Shown: piece by piece, positions 33,243 to 44,112 of the stretch
How positions within the stretch are numbered: the stretch's first letter is position 1
How the letters are laid out: every line of letters starts with the position of its first letter
Source of the DNA: Proteles cristata cristata
Lineage: Eukaryota > Chordata > Mammalia > Carnivora > Hyaenidae
Assembly (NCBI GenBank): GCA_017311185.1
Contig: JAESUZ010003901.1
Span: 62,001 to 126,000 of the forward strand
DNA length: 64,000 nt
Direction of reading: 5' to 3'
Program-made: the position numbers and the translations under genes
Notes under the pieces: generated by a model
The model's input: the letters and a program-made list of their open reading frames with translations, nothing else
Databases searched by the model: none
Told to the model about the DNA's origin: nothing

Positions 33243-33460
33243 TAAAAGAGGTTCCCTAGCCACATTTTCAACCAGTTGGGGCATTGTGACTTAGTTCTGG
33301 CCAGTGGATTTGGGGTGAAAGTGATATGTGCTCTTCTAAGCCTAGAACATAAAACTTTCCACTCTTTCACCTTTCTCCTCTTTCAATCTGTAAGCTGTCC
33401 TTGCCCATAGCCAGCTTGAAAGTTGTGTGTTGAAGATAGCTTAAATAATTTTGCCACAAT
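33243..33460 (+). mobile_element. ancient interspersed repeat, same family as 5930 and 49750 (probable)
   Basis: 'agttctggccagtggatttg', 'gaaagtgatatgtgctcttc' and the following pyrimidine-rich stretch resemble the upstream part of the old repeat whose downstream part is seen at 5930-6140. The family name is uncertain. Confidence 0.35.
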
Positions 33461-33621
33461 ATCATGTATAGCATTAATAAAACACCAAGATATGGCACAT
33501 GATTAAAAGCAATAAAATTTTAGTATAGGATGTTTTTATGTTTAGTATGATTCAATAATTTTCTGAAGGACATATTACCAGTTTTACCTGGTTCAAGATA
33601 TAAATATTCTATCTGGTAAGT

Positions 33622-33775
33622 TTTTTCTTTTTTTTATTTCAAGTTTTTATTTAAATTATAGTTAGTTAACATATATGGTAAAGTTGGTTTCAGGTATAAA
33701 GTTTAGTGATTCATCACTTACATATAACACCCAGTGCTCATCACAAGCACCCTCCTTAATATTCATTATTTTCTA
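33622..33775 (-). mobile_element. older L1 3' end, antisense
   Basis: 'tttatttaaattatagttag', 'gattcatcacttacatataa' and 'cccagtgctcatcacaagca' are the reverse of an older L1 3'UTR terminus, as at 11025-11240. Confidence 0.82.
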
Positions 33776-33835
33776 TTTTGAAGGAAAAAAATAGCAACCA
33801 ATAAGCAGTTGTTTGGGTAAGTATGGAGACTCTCT

Positions 33836-34330
33836 ATCCAGTGTATCCATTTCTTTCCATCTCCATGGCCATCAGCCTAACTCAAACTATAATCATTTCT
33901 TGCCTGGACAACTACAGCGCTCTCCCTCTGTTCTCGTACCTTCCAATCTGTCTACAAGTTGTATTTAGAGTGACCTTTTCTATTTTATTACAGTTTCCAT
34001 CATACCCATTCATAGCTTCATACTGTTGTTAAGATAAAGCCCCTTGTTTGTTAAGGTCCCGTGAGGCCCTGCCTTATCTAACCCATGTCCATTTCTACAT
34101 TTTCATCACAGATCACCCTTGTTCTCCAGGCAGTATACACCAGATGCAGTATGTTCCTGGATGCACTATACTCTTTCCCTCTATAGAAACTCATATCTCA
34201 GCTTAGACATAATTTTCTTCGGGAAGACTTTGCTAATCCCAAATAAAGTAAGTTTCCTTCATTTTATGGTATAGCAAGTGTTACGTTCCATCACACCATT
34301 TTTCTCACTTTGAAAATGTTTCAAATGTTT
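33836..34330 (+). mobile_element. L2 LINE fragment
   Basis: An ordered match by eye to the L2 3' half: 'tttcttgcctggacaactac', 'gtatttagagtgaccttttc', 'aagataaagccccttgtttg', 'aaggtcccgtgaggccctgc' and 'tcatatctcagcttagacat', then 'gggaagactttgctaatccc'. It is decayed with no open frame. Confidence 0.75.
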
Positions 34331-34439
34331 GATTATTTTGTGTAATCTTTCACCATGTGGTTTAAAATTGTTTTAGAGTGCAGTGAAATAAATGTATATC
34401 ATCTGAGTGGAACCTAAACATTTCGCTGATGATTCAAGG

Positions 34440-34625
34440 GCCCAGATTTACCATGTCCTGAATACTTGTCTGTACTTGGGTCTGCTTCTGAACTTTCTAT
34501 TCTGATCCATAGGTCAGCCGTCTATTCAGGTATGAGCACCATCCCGACTTAGTCAATAGTGCTATCTTATCTTTCTTACTACTTGATTTTGTACTGTTAA
34601 ATATTCTTACAGATTAATTTTTTGA
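34440..34625 (-). mobile_element. L1M ORF2 3' fragment, antisense
   Basis: 'tctattctgatccataggtc', 'agcaccatcccgacttagtc' and 'aatagtgctatcttatcttt' follow the reverse of L1 ORF2 near its 3' part. It is strongly diverged. Confidence 0.5.
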
Positions 34626-34629
34626 TTTA

Positions 34630-36083
34630 TTGGCCCTAAATGATGTCCTTGTATACACAACTATAACAGATTAAGCATCAGAAAATTTAATTTTGTCTTC
34701 AATAACTTTTCCTTCTCTCCAATTTTTTTTAGTTGTTATAATTTCTATATTGCCAGGGTATATAATGCTTGTATCCTCCTTAGTTATTTTAAATAGACAC
34801 TTAAAAAAATCTTAGTTCCATCATTAAGTAATTTTGTCTTCATCACCAGCTTCTCTGCCTGTATCTTCCAACATCTCTTATTTGGTAGGTATAGCCTGAG
34901 AATAGGGAAAGATGGAGATCATAGATGATGAATCTAAAGGTGTGAAATAAATACATTCAGCATCATGATCGAAGAAAAGATCTTTCCTTCTAAGCCACAG
35001 AGGGAAGAAAGTAAAGACAGAAATAGATTCAAATATATGAAGGAATAACAAATGTTTGTGTATTAGCTGTTCTGATAAGAATCAAGATCTTTGGAGTAGT
35101 TGAATGAGAAAGCTGATGGAGATGTGAATATTGTCTAGAAGAAAAGTACTTGGTTTTTTTGTTTTTGTTTTTTTTTTTACTTTTTTCTTTTCAGAGTGAG
35201 GAAATTTCCTGTAATCATAGGACCCAGGTTATGACTGAGAGTAAACGGCTGAAATGGAATTGATGAGGTCATTAGACAAGACAGGGTCAAGGAATTGAAA
35301 GGCTAGCATGTTGAAAAAGTCAATGACACAGATTGAAGTGATCAAAGCATCCAGGGAAATGGCAAGAATCGAGGTGCAGAGGAAGACTGCTGGCAAGGTG
35401 CCCACACACCAATTAAAAGATATCTTGTGGCATGAGCATCAAAGGAATAGGGGGTTTCACATGAAGGTGAAGGAATGATTGTCTGGAAGCCATCTTACGG
35501 GAGGAGAAAATCAGCCTCAATTCCTTACCATGGGCAGTGAGAAGACTATGTTCCAGGACAGAAGGCAGATTGGGAAGTAGATTCTGGGAGGTGCCATGTT
35601 TCACTGAAATGCAGTAAGTGAGAAGACTGTGTCATGAAGAATTTAAGGTTGTACCATTTTGGTTTGTTTATGGTGAAATGGGTGTTCTGGAGGACATAGT
35701 TAAGGAGGAGAATAAAAGAAGCAAGTTGGGTAGGGAAGAAAAGCAAGTAATGTCAGTGGGGAGAAATGTTTCAGAGAGTCTAGACTCTTGGAGGGTCTTC
35801 TACCTCAGATGCTAAGGACAGCTAACCAAGATGTTCTCTTAGGAAGGATTATCATTCTTACTTAAGCTGTATGTTATATGCATGTATGGGACATTTCTTT
35901 ATTTCTTTCAATCTTGATTTTCCTGAATATTTTTCTGTCTCAAGTCAGTTGAAATCCATGCCCCTTCGCCCTTCCCACCAAAGCACTTACCAAATGTAGT
36001 GAGACCACAAGGGAAATGAAACTTTTACATATTTTTTTAAAACTTAGTATGTATCTACTAAATTATTGATTTATTTCTCTTTT
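34630..36083. other. unannotated sequence
   Basis: No gene is recognised. The span 34900-35820 is purine-rich with many short frames. The part 35210-35620 may be an old unnamed mammalian repeat. T runs at 35155-35180 could mark a decayed retroelement tail. Confidence 0.35.
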
Positions 36084-36099
36084 GTAATACACTAAATGA

Positions 36100-36325
36100 G
36101 GGGCGTCTAGGGGGCTCAGTTGGCTGAGCGACCGACTTCGGCTCAGGTCATGATCTCATGGTTCGTGGGTTCGAGCCCCGCGTTGCGCTCTATGCTGACA
36201 GCTCAGAGCCTGAGGCCTGTTTCAGATTCTGTGTCTCCCTCTCTCTCTCTCACTGCCCCTCCCCCACTCGTGCTCTGTCTCTCTGTGTCTCAAAAATAAA
36301 TAAACAATATAAAAAAATTTTTTAA
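36100..36325 (+). mobile_element. felid tRNA-derived SINE (subtype B, well preserved)
   Basis: GGGGCGTCTAGGGGGCTCAG head, intact B box GGTTCGAGCCCC, and tail AAAAATAAATAAACAATATAAAAAAA. The perfect 16 bp duplication gtaatacactaaatga is at 36084-36099 and 36326-36341. Confidence 0.96.
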
Positions 36326-36341
36326 GTAATACACTAAATGA

Positions 36342-36885
36342 TAAATAATGTCTCCATTTCTTTACAGCATTCATCACCCACGAAGGGAATGGTAAAAGCA
36401 ACATGTTTCTCATACTGCAGTTTGCTTTTCAGTCTGTCAATGGTGTGGGACAGTGAATGTTCACTAACTAAAAGTCAACAGTGTATAGGGAAATGGATTG
36501 ATAACATAACAGGGCAACTCTCAGGTACATAACACTTAGGAATCTTTATATAGGAAGTCTCGAGTAGCATCTTGAAAGAAAAGTGGTCAGTTGGGTTAAG
36601 GAAGACAGTGACATGAGGTTCGATGTCCTAATAAACTCAGCAATAGTAAATGGAAAAGAGATGTAAAGCACCATCCTTGTCTCCAGTGATGGAATTCCTG
36701 CCCCTTTTAGGCTTATCTGGGTGAAGAAACTCACTATACCCTTTAAGTTGTGATACCAGGAAGTAAATGAATAAAAGAAGGCATAAACTGTGCCTTCAAT
36801 AAGCCCTGTGGTAGTTCTGGGAAGGAAGCAAGGCACTGTGATCTAGAAAAACTATATGAACATGACAACACTTTAATCACTTATT
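36342..36885. other. unannotated sequence
   Basis: No gene or repeat is recognised. Confidence 0.4.
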
Positions 36886-36902
36886 TGCATAAGTATTGTT
36901 TT

Positions 36903-37116
36903 TTTTTTAATGTTTTATTTATTTCTAGGAGAGAGAGAGAGACAGCGTGAGCAGGGGAGGGGTCAGAGAGAGAGGGAGTCACAGACCGAAACAGGCTCCA
37001 GGCTCTGAGCTGGCAGTCAGCACAGAGCCCGACGTGGGGCTCGAACCCACAAACCGTGAGATCATGACCTAAGCGAAAGTCGGACGCTCAGCCGACTAAG
37101 CCACCCAGGCGCCCCA
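36903..37116 (-). mobile_element. felid tRNA-derived SINE (young subtype A)
   Basis: A minus-strand copy with the perfect 17 bp duplication tgcataagtattgtttt (36886-36902 and 37117-37133). All subtype A markers are present. Confidence 0.96.
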
Positions 37117-37133
37117 TGCATAAGTATTGTTTT

Positions 37134-38868
37134 CAGGCAAGCAAGGGTGACTTTCAAGACCACAAATATCAAATATTACAATGATGTTAATATTTGTGAA
37201 AATATAAATTGTATGTCATATTAATGATTAGAGTTATTTCCTTACTATTTATTATTGTTATTATTATTAACAGTGCTCATCAGAGTTATATGATGTTTAG
37301 AAGCACTGTCAGAGCCATCATAGAGAATTACAGAGGCTACATGATACAGTGAAACCTACTCAAAAGCTGAAAAGGCATTTTTATGTGGCCAAAGAATGTC
37401 ATCTCCAGGACCCTTTGTTTTAACAATAAACTCTTTTTTTTAATGGAATGAACAAACCGTGGCTTCTAAATAATTTTTCCCAGTTGGATTTTTTCTTACT
37501 ATAAATATGCTTATTGTGATGGGTTTGGCTTACATTACCTAATGATGGGCAAGCTGTTTGGCTTTGACATGATCCCTTCTATATTCATTACTGAAAACTG
37601 GAAAATGAAAATTAGATTCCTAGCAGAAAAATATGTTGCCCTGGGGTGACATATAGAAAAAGATCATTACAGAAATATGGGTAAAGACATTTGAGCTTTC
37701 CTTTGCAATTATGACTCTTAAAACATTTGACTGAAATATCATAGCTGATAATGAAGATGATGAATCTGTCTCTAATCATCACTCAAAAAATACAGCCATG
37801 GCTTGAATATTTGTTTGTTTTGCATCACACAGCATACAAATACAAGGGTCAATTGCACCATCCTTTATTCTTTATCTTTTTAGGATTCCTACACTGAAAG
37901 ACTAGAAATAACTTACCAAACAGACTACCAAATATGGATAAAGTTCCTTTATATTATAGCAAATACTATAAGATTTATTCAGCTGTCTTTTTTGACTAAT
38001 AGAATTAAGCTTATCTGTTACCAGAAATTACAGAAATTACGTGTGCGTGATGTTTTGGTTAGGTGGTTTAGAGCATTAAGGTTTGCCGCAGTTGCATTCA
38101 GCAGAAACAGACACTGAATGCCGGTGAGATGTGAAAAAAAATAAGCATCAAAGCTGAGAAGGGAAGAGAAAGGAAGAATTCAACAGAGAGTGAAGCTGAA
38201 CAGTGATGCAGACTCAATAAAATCTTGGCAAGCAGATGGAGGGCTCTGGAGCCAGTATTGACCATCAGAGTATCCTGCACTGGGCCAGATACAGGTGGCT
38301 CTAGGGAAATAGGTCTTTATGTAAAAAACTCTTAAATTGGTGCAGAGCCTGAAGTTGCTGACTGTCCACAGAATACCCTCCCCACAGCTGCAGGAGGGGC
38401 TGAGACTGAGTGACATCTGTTCCTGACAACTGCAAACCCGAGTAGACTAAAGAGACACTGACAAATATCTGGATTGCCTCCAGTCTCCTATATCTAATGT
38501 TGTGCTACGTGTGTGTTATTATTAATTTGTTTTCAGCGGATAGAGATACACTGTTGACAAGTTGATTGATGGTGAGAATGGGACATAATTTCCTATTTTT
38601 GAGATTTGGAGAAGAATAAGATCAAGAATGAATTAGGAATCTTGGCTAACAGGTGGAGAGACAATTGGAAAAGGGTTCACAAGAACAGTACCCGGAAACA
38701 GATAGATATTTTGGGAGCTCATCAAAGGGCAAGTACAGTATGGAACTAGGTGAATTGTATCCTGAAATTATTTCCAAAATGATAATATATTTTAAGAATA
38801 GCTATCAGCATGGAGATCTAAATATGATTTATGAACTTAAATCTTTCTAAAAAGATATCTGAATTTAT
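37134..38868. other. unannotated intergenic sequence
   Basis: About 1.7 kb with no gene or named repeat. A short (TTA)n run lies at 37250-37272. Minus-strand frames at 38098-38416 overlap in two phases and show no domain. Confidence 0.4.
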
Positions 38869-38869
38869 T

Positions 38870-39345
38870 TTTTAACAGCCTTATCAAGGTATAATTGATA
38901 TACAAAATTGTATACACTTAATATATACAATTTAATGAGTTGAACATATGCATACACCCATGAATCTATTACCACAATGAAGGTAATGGACATATCCACA
39001 CTTCCGAATGTTTCCTTAAGTCCCTTTATTGTTGCTGCTGTTTGTTTTTACATGTTTGTTTGTGCTGGGGGGCAGGGATTATAAAAACAGTAATGTGAGA
39101 TCTTTACCATCTTAACAATTTAAGTGCACAATATCGTATTGTTGACTATAGACCTTATGCTCTAAACTAATTCATATTGTCTAACTGAAAGTATATGTTA
39201 GTTGAGCAATTCTCCATTTTTGCCTTCTTCCAGCCTCTGGGAATCCCTCCATTCTATTTTTTGCTTCTATGAATTTGACTATTTTAGGTAACTCATAGGT
39301 GAAATCATGCATCATTTGTTCTTCTGCTGCTGGCTTACATTTTTT
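38870..39345 (-). mobile_element. L1M (MA/MB-type) 3'UTR, antisense
   Basis: 'cagccttatcaaggtataat', 'cacttaatatatacaattta', 'ctattaccacaatgaaggta', 'attgttgactatagacctta' and 'ctctgggaatccctccattc' follow the reverse of an old L1 3'UTR. It has no coding capacity. Confidence 0.75.
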
Positions 39346-40240
39346 AAAAAGTTTGCAAAACACTATCAAAAGAACAAAATTTTATGACAATGTAAAAATA
39401 AAAAACGTACTCTTGCTATAATGACTTCTTAGATGAGTGGGTGGGTGCAGTGCACCCCAAAATAAGACTTAGTGGTGAGAACTTTGTTCCCAAGACCGTC
39501 TCTGTCAGAAAGACACTTGGCACTCGCAGATGGTGGTAGCAAAGGCAAGGTTATAGCCTGCTGTGGCTATGATGTCATAATGGCTAACTGCTCACCAAGA
39601 GTAAATCATGATAATTCCATAGCTTTGTAGAAGAAGGAGCTAAAGCTTACTGAGTTCTTAATTATATGCCATATATCAGACTTAGCATTTTATGTATTAT
39701 CACTCCTCTCAGATTTTCTTACTGTGCTTTCTCCTGCTATGGAACATGGCCAAAATGACATCACAGTGTGAAGTCCATTATGAGAACGCATCAGAGAAGG
39801 CTCTTGTTGAGAACTTGCTATAGTCTGACTCCTTAGAATTCATCAGGGCCTGACTCTTCACAGGACCTGGCCCTTGAATCAAAAGAGGGATGGAATTTCA
39901 GGGGTGAAAGCACTGGCCATGTCCTTTCTACCAAGTTCACATCATCCCAATAGGCCTTGACGTCACTGAAATGACAGTGTTTGGGGCTCTAGAGACTTCA
40001 CAGTTAAATCACTTACTCATTCACACTGGGTTCTACTCCTGAAGCCACGACTATACTGTATATTAACTAACTTAAATTTAAATTTAAAAAATCATTTACT
40101 CACTCAAATATTTGTTGACTAAAATTTTTAAAATCAAGATATTCCATCGATATTGATTTTCCTTTTCCCTGAAACAAACCCATATTCCAAGAGGCCAGAA
40201 TTATATAGGGAACCTTTGAGGTGATCATTTCTACCTGCCA
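39346..40240. other. unannotated; MIR scrap
   Basis: No gene. A MIR-like piece is at about 39640-39720 ('gcttactgagttcttaatta'). Confidence 0.35.
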
Positions 40241-40257
40241 ACCATCCCTTTCCATTT

Positions 40258-40468
40258 TTTTAAAATATTTTTATTTATTTCTAGGAGAGAGAGAGAGACA
40301 GCGTGAGCAGGGGAGGGTCAGAGAGAGGGGAGTCACAGACTGAAACAGGCTCCAGGCTCTGAGCTGGCAGTCAGCACAGAGCCCGACGCGGGGCTTGAAC
40401 CCACAAACCACGAGATCATGACCTAAGCGAAAGCCGGACGCTTAACCGACTAAGCCACCCAGGCGCCC
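40258..40468 (-). mobile_element. felid tRNA-derived SINE (young subtype A)
   Basis: A minus-strand copy with the perfect 16 bp duplication ccatccctttccattt (40242-40257 and 40469-40484). Confidence 0.96.
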
Positions 40469-40484
40469 CCATCCCTTTCCATTT

Positions 40485-41244
40485 CTTCTAGCAACTGAGT
40501 TTCCCTTCCCTTATTTTCTCTTGTGGCATCCATTTTATGTGGCTTAGACAGGGATCAACACTACCATAAGAAACTGATTTCTTGGCAGAAATAACTTGCC
40601 ACTCGTGGATGACAAACAGAGGAATAGCTTAACCAGCAATTTCTCCAAGACTTGGAAATGCAGAGAGTAAAGAAATCCTAATCATAATCCTGCCGTTTCT
40701 ACTAGAACAATCATAAAACATTCTTCATGTGAAATGACCCTATTTCAGAGATGGAAAGCACAGGAACCATGAATCCCTGAACTGAATTATGCCTGAGGAT
40801 ATTATTCCCTTTTGATTTTTCAGATAAATGAACCAATCGAGTTCCTTGCTTGGCTTAATCTTGTTTGAACTGTCTGTTGTTTCTGTCACTTGTAACCAAA
40901 AAGCCTTGACTATTGCATAAGCTTTTCCTTAAAAAAGACACCAGATGGGAGGAGAAAGTAATATTGTTCTAAGTAATTATATGTGCTGGGCATAAAGCTA
41001 GACACTATCATTTTATTTATACATGTTTTTTATTCATGGTGAAATAGAAGAGAAAATTAAGATACATGATTTGCTCTGTATCTCACTAAAAGTTAGAGAT
41101 TCGGACCCAAACACAAATGTGACTCCATATTCAGTATACTATGTTGTCACCCCATGTTGCAATTATATATCGTATGTAAATACAATTGTTTATATACAAA
41201 TACTATTTGAAGAATTTAAACACTAGTGAAAGCTGTTGCCCATT
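40485..41244. other. unannotated; MIR scrap next to the L1 target
   Basis: No gene. The segment 40975-41110 resembles a reverse MIR ('aaattaagatacatgatttg', 'gttagagattcggacccaaa'). Confidence 0.35.
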
Positions 41245-41258
41245 AAAGATAACAAAAC

Positions 41259-43172
41259 CGGAGTCTGGAGGCAAGATGGCGGAGAAGTAAGGAGCTCCGT
41301 ACTTGCACTTGCGCCCATACATCACACAGAAAAGATCTGAAGCCACTGGAAACCATACAAAACCTGAGAGACTCGGAGAAAAAGGACGCAGAATCCACTG
41401 AGAAAGCCTTCTAACGTGAGTGCGAACCGGGGAAAGTAAAATCAGCCCGGGATCAGAGCCTCCAGGGTGGGAGGCGATCCCCCTCTACCCTCTACGGGGA
41501 GTGAGAGGGGAAAGGAGAGAGTCCGAGACAGAAAAATCTCCGCTCGGTGCATAGAAAGACCGTACTTGCCAAATATCTGCACACCAGGTCCCCTCGCGAC
41601 AACTGGTCCTGGGGGGGGCTGAGCACACAAACTGCTTCTTTGTGCCGCTCCTGGAGGTGGGGTTTTAAAGCGGCGCGGGCGCGCCTGCCGCCATTGTAGC
41701 TCCAGGGCTGCTGGGACCCCTGAAAGAGACGCACAGACACCGGGCGTCCGCGCTCCTGGCTGGCTGGAACTCGAGAGGGAAGGCAAAGAGCTAAAAACTG
41801 GGAAATTTGCCTGTGAGTTCGTGTTTCGGGTGACGAGCCATAGAGAGACCCGGTTTTCCTCACTCCAGCGGGCTCAGGCTACGCGGACCCGGCAGGCAAG
41901 CCCCCGCGCATGCGCACCAGCCCGACCCAGAGAAGGAAGCAGCGATCCTGACTCCGCCCCCAGAGCTCAGCAGGGAGCCTGGAATAGCCCGAGGGGGTTG
42001 TCTGGGAAGCTGTGTCTAAGGCAACTTCAGCGGGGCGCGGACTGGGATTTGGAGATTGGAACTGGCCTGGGTTGAAGAGTGCAACCAACTTCGGCTGCGT
42101 CCCCGGAACGGGGAGTTGACACGCCAAAAAAAAAAAAAAAAAGCGAGCTGCAGCGCGGGGTTCAAGAAGGGACTGGAGCACCGTCACTCTCCTCCCCACA
42201 ATCGCCAAGGCAGAACCCCCGCCTGAGGCATCGGATCACGCCACGCCCATCCCTGCCTGAGAGGTGCCCTCCTCCCTTTTTTTTTTCTTTTTCCCTTTTT
42301 TTTCCCTTTTCTTCTTTCTTTTTTTTCCCTTTCTTTTCTCTTTTTTTCTTCTTCTTTCTCTTTTCTCGCTTTTTTCCCCAAAACACTGACCTGATTAACT
42401 CTGGTTGCCAGCTTGCTTAAACAATCACAAGTCCATTCTGTAAATGTAAATTCTACACCTACCGACTTTTTCAGCTATTTCTCTCAGGAGTAATAAGACT
42501 ATATAGTTTCTCTGGATAATTCCAGCATCCTTCTCTCACCTATCCAACCATATTCTACCCTTTACCTTTTTGAAAAAAGTTTCTTATCCCTTCTGCCTGT
42601 TCATTCTATTTCCAAATCTGCCTTGTCTCACCCTGCCTTCTCTCTTTTTCTCTATGCTCTTCAACCAGCGCTGCATACACACGGCTATTTAACTGTAGCT
42701 GGGAAATCCAGGTATATGCTTTAAACCGTTCCTTGTCCATCGGTTTTCTTTTTTCCTTTTCTTTTCCCCTTTTTGACCCTTTTATGTATTTTATGCTCCC
42801 TATTATTCGCCCTCCCTCCTCCGTCTTTTCTATTAACTTTTTCCTTTTCCCTCTCACTTTGCATGTTAGTTGAATCAGCCTGTGCGTTTGTGTGCTCCTG
42901 CTCCCTGTGTGTTTGTCTCTCTGTTTTCTTTTCCAGGGCTACCTCAAGAAACAAGCTAGAGTACACAAGGTGAAGAGTCCCAAATATCACTACGAATAGG
43001 AAAATAAAATAACTAAGGTCCCAACAAGAGTGACCGAGGGATACCATTCAAAAACAATCTCTGAAAGGATAGGCCCTGGAAAGTCAAAGAGTTTCTTGGA
43101 TATAGCAGCGCTCATAGAAACAGAGAGCATAACAGGTCTTTAAAACCAACAAGAGCCGGAAAGCTAACTAAA
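41259..43172 (+). promoter_or_regulatory. L1 5'UTR with internal promoter
   Basis: About 1.9 kb, roughly twice the length of the human L1 5'UTR. It begins CGGAGTCTGGAGGCAAGATG. The CAAGATGGCGG close to the first base fits the YY1 consensus, which in human L1 positions the transcription start. The stretch 41270-42250 is visibly CpG-dense, with a G run at 41610-41618. An A run sits at 42125-42142. A polypyrimidine block follows at 42270-42375, and another pyrimidine-rich part at about 42720-42950. Antisense open frames of 114 and 123 codons (41442-41786, 41492-41863) lie here, the position at which primate L1 carries antisense ORF0. High GC alone could explain them. Confidence 0.85.
42270..42375. 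repeat. polypyrimidine tract inside the L1 5'UTR
   Basis: About 105 bp that is almost only C and T on the plus strand, with runs of T broken by CCC and CTTC. The opposite strand gives frames rich in Lys, Glu and Arg that are artefacts of the composition. Confidence 0.9.
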
Positions 43173-44066
43173 ATGACGAAACGAAAGAGCTCTCCTCCAA
43201 AGAAACTCCAAGAAGAAATGACAGCTAATGAACTGCTCAAAACAGATATCAGCAGCATAAGTGAACAAGATTTTAGAATAATAATGGTAAAATTAATAGC
43301 AGGGCTTGAAAAAAACATAGGGGACATCAAAGAAACTATGGCTACAGACAGAATGGAAAATAAAAATAGGCATGAAGAATTAAAAAATGCGATAAATGAG
43401 ATACATAATAAATTAGAGGCCTCCAATGCACGGATTGAAGAGGCAGAAAGGAGAATAAGTGATTTAGAAGACACCATTATAGAAAAACAAGAAGCTGACA
43501 AAAAAAGAGACAAACTGATCCAGGAACAGGAAAGAAGAATTCGAGAGCTCAGCGATACGGTCAAACGCAACAATATCCATATCATAGGAATCCCAGAAGA
43601 GGAAGAGAGAGGGAAAGGTGCTGAAGGAGTCCTGGAACAAATTATAGCAGAGAACTTCCCCGACCTGGGGAAGGAAGTCAATGTGGAAATACAAGAGGCT
43701 CAGAGGACTCCCCTCAGACGTAACTTGAATCGATCTTCTGCACGACATATCATCGTAAAAATGGCAAAATACAAGGACAAAGAGAGAATTTTGAAAGCAG
43801 CTAGGGAGAAAAGGGCCCTCACATACAAAGGGAAACCCATCAGAGTGGTGACAGACCTATCTACTGAAACGTGGCAGGCCAGAAAGGAATGGCAAGAGAT
43901 CTTCAATGTGATGAACAGTAAAAATATGCAGCCAAGAATCCTCTATCCAGCAAGCCTGTCATTCAAAATAGAAGGAGAGATAAAAACCTTTCCAAATAAA
44001 CAGAAATTGAAAGAATTTGTCACCACGAAGCCAGCCCTACAAGAAATCCTGAGGGGGATGCTCTGA
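43173..44066 (+). CDS. ORF1: L1 ORF1p, RNA-binding nucleic-acid chaperone
   Basis: An intact 297-codon frame encoding the L1 ORF1 protein. ORF1p trimerises, coats L1 RNA in cytoplasmic ribonucleoprotein particles and acts as a nucleic-acid chaperone during target-primed reverse transcription. Visible regions are a basic, Ser/Lys/Pro-rich N-terminus (1-15), a long heptad-like coiled coil of charged residues (about 45-130), the RRM domain (about 132-215, with IIGIPEEEE near its start and ARHIIVKMAKYKDKERIL inside), and the C-terminal domain (about 216-297, with KGKPIRVVTDLS and SLSFKIEGEIKTF). The basic REKR at 211-214 matches the RNA-binding stretch of the family. It ends at LRGML, earlier than human ORF1p (338 residues). 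The start is the first ATG of the frame and gives the expected lysine-rich N-terminus. It should still be translatable if the element is transcribed. Confidence 0.93.
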   Translation: MTKRKSSPPKKLQEEMTANELLKTDISSISEQDFRIIMVKLIAGLEKNIGDIKETMATDRMENKNRHEELKNAINEIHNKLEASNARIEEAERRISDLEDTIIEKQEADKKRDKLIQEQERRIRELSDTVKRNNIHIIGIPEEEERGKGAEGVLEQIIAENFPDLGKEVNVEIQEAQRTPLRRNLNRSSARHIIVKMAKYKDKERILKAAREKRALTYKGKPIRVVTDLSTETWQARKEWQEIFNVMNSKNMQPRILYPASLSFKIEGEIKTFPNKQKLKEFVTTKPALQEILRGML

Positions 44067-44112
44067 AGGAAAGGTTGCAAGGAACAAAGATTCCAGAGAC
44101 ACCACCACAAAC

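Noticed and set aside
42079..42420. 113-codon plus frame and Lys-rich minus frames in the L1 5'UTR
   Set aside because: They run through the polypyrimidine block, and composition alone explains them.
43112..43681. 189-codon minus-strand frame opposite L1 ORF1
   Set aside because: Shadow of the A-rich ORF1 coding strand: Ser/Leu/Phe-rich with no independent support.
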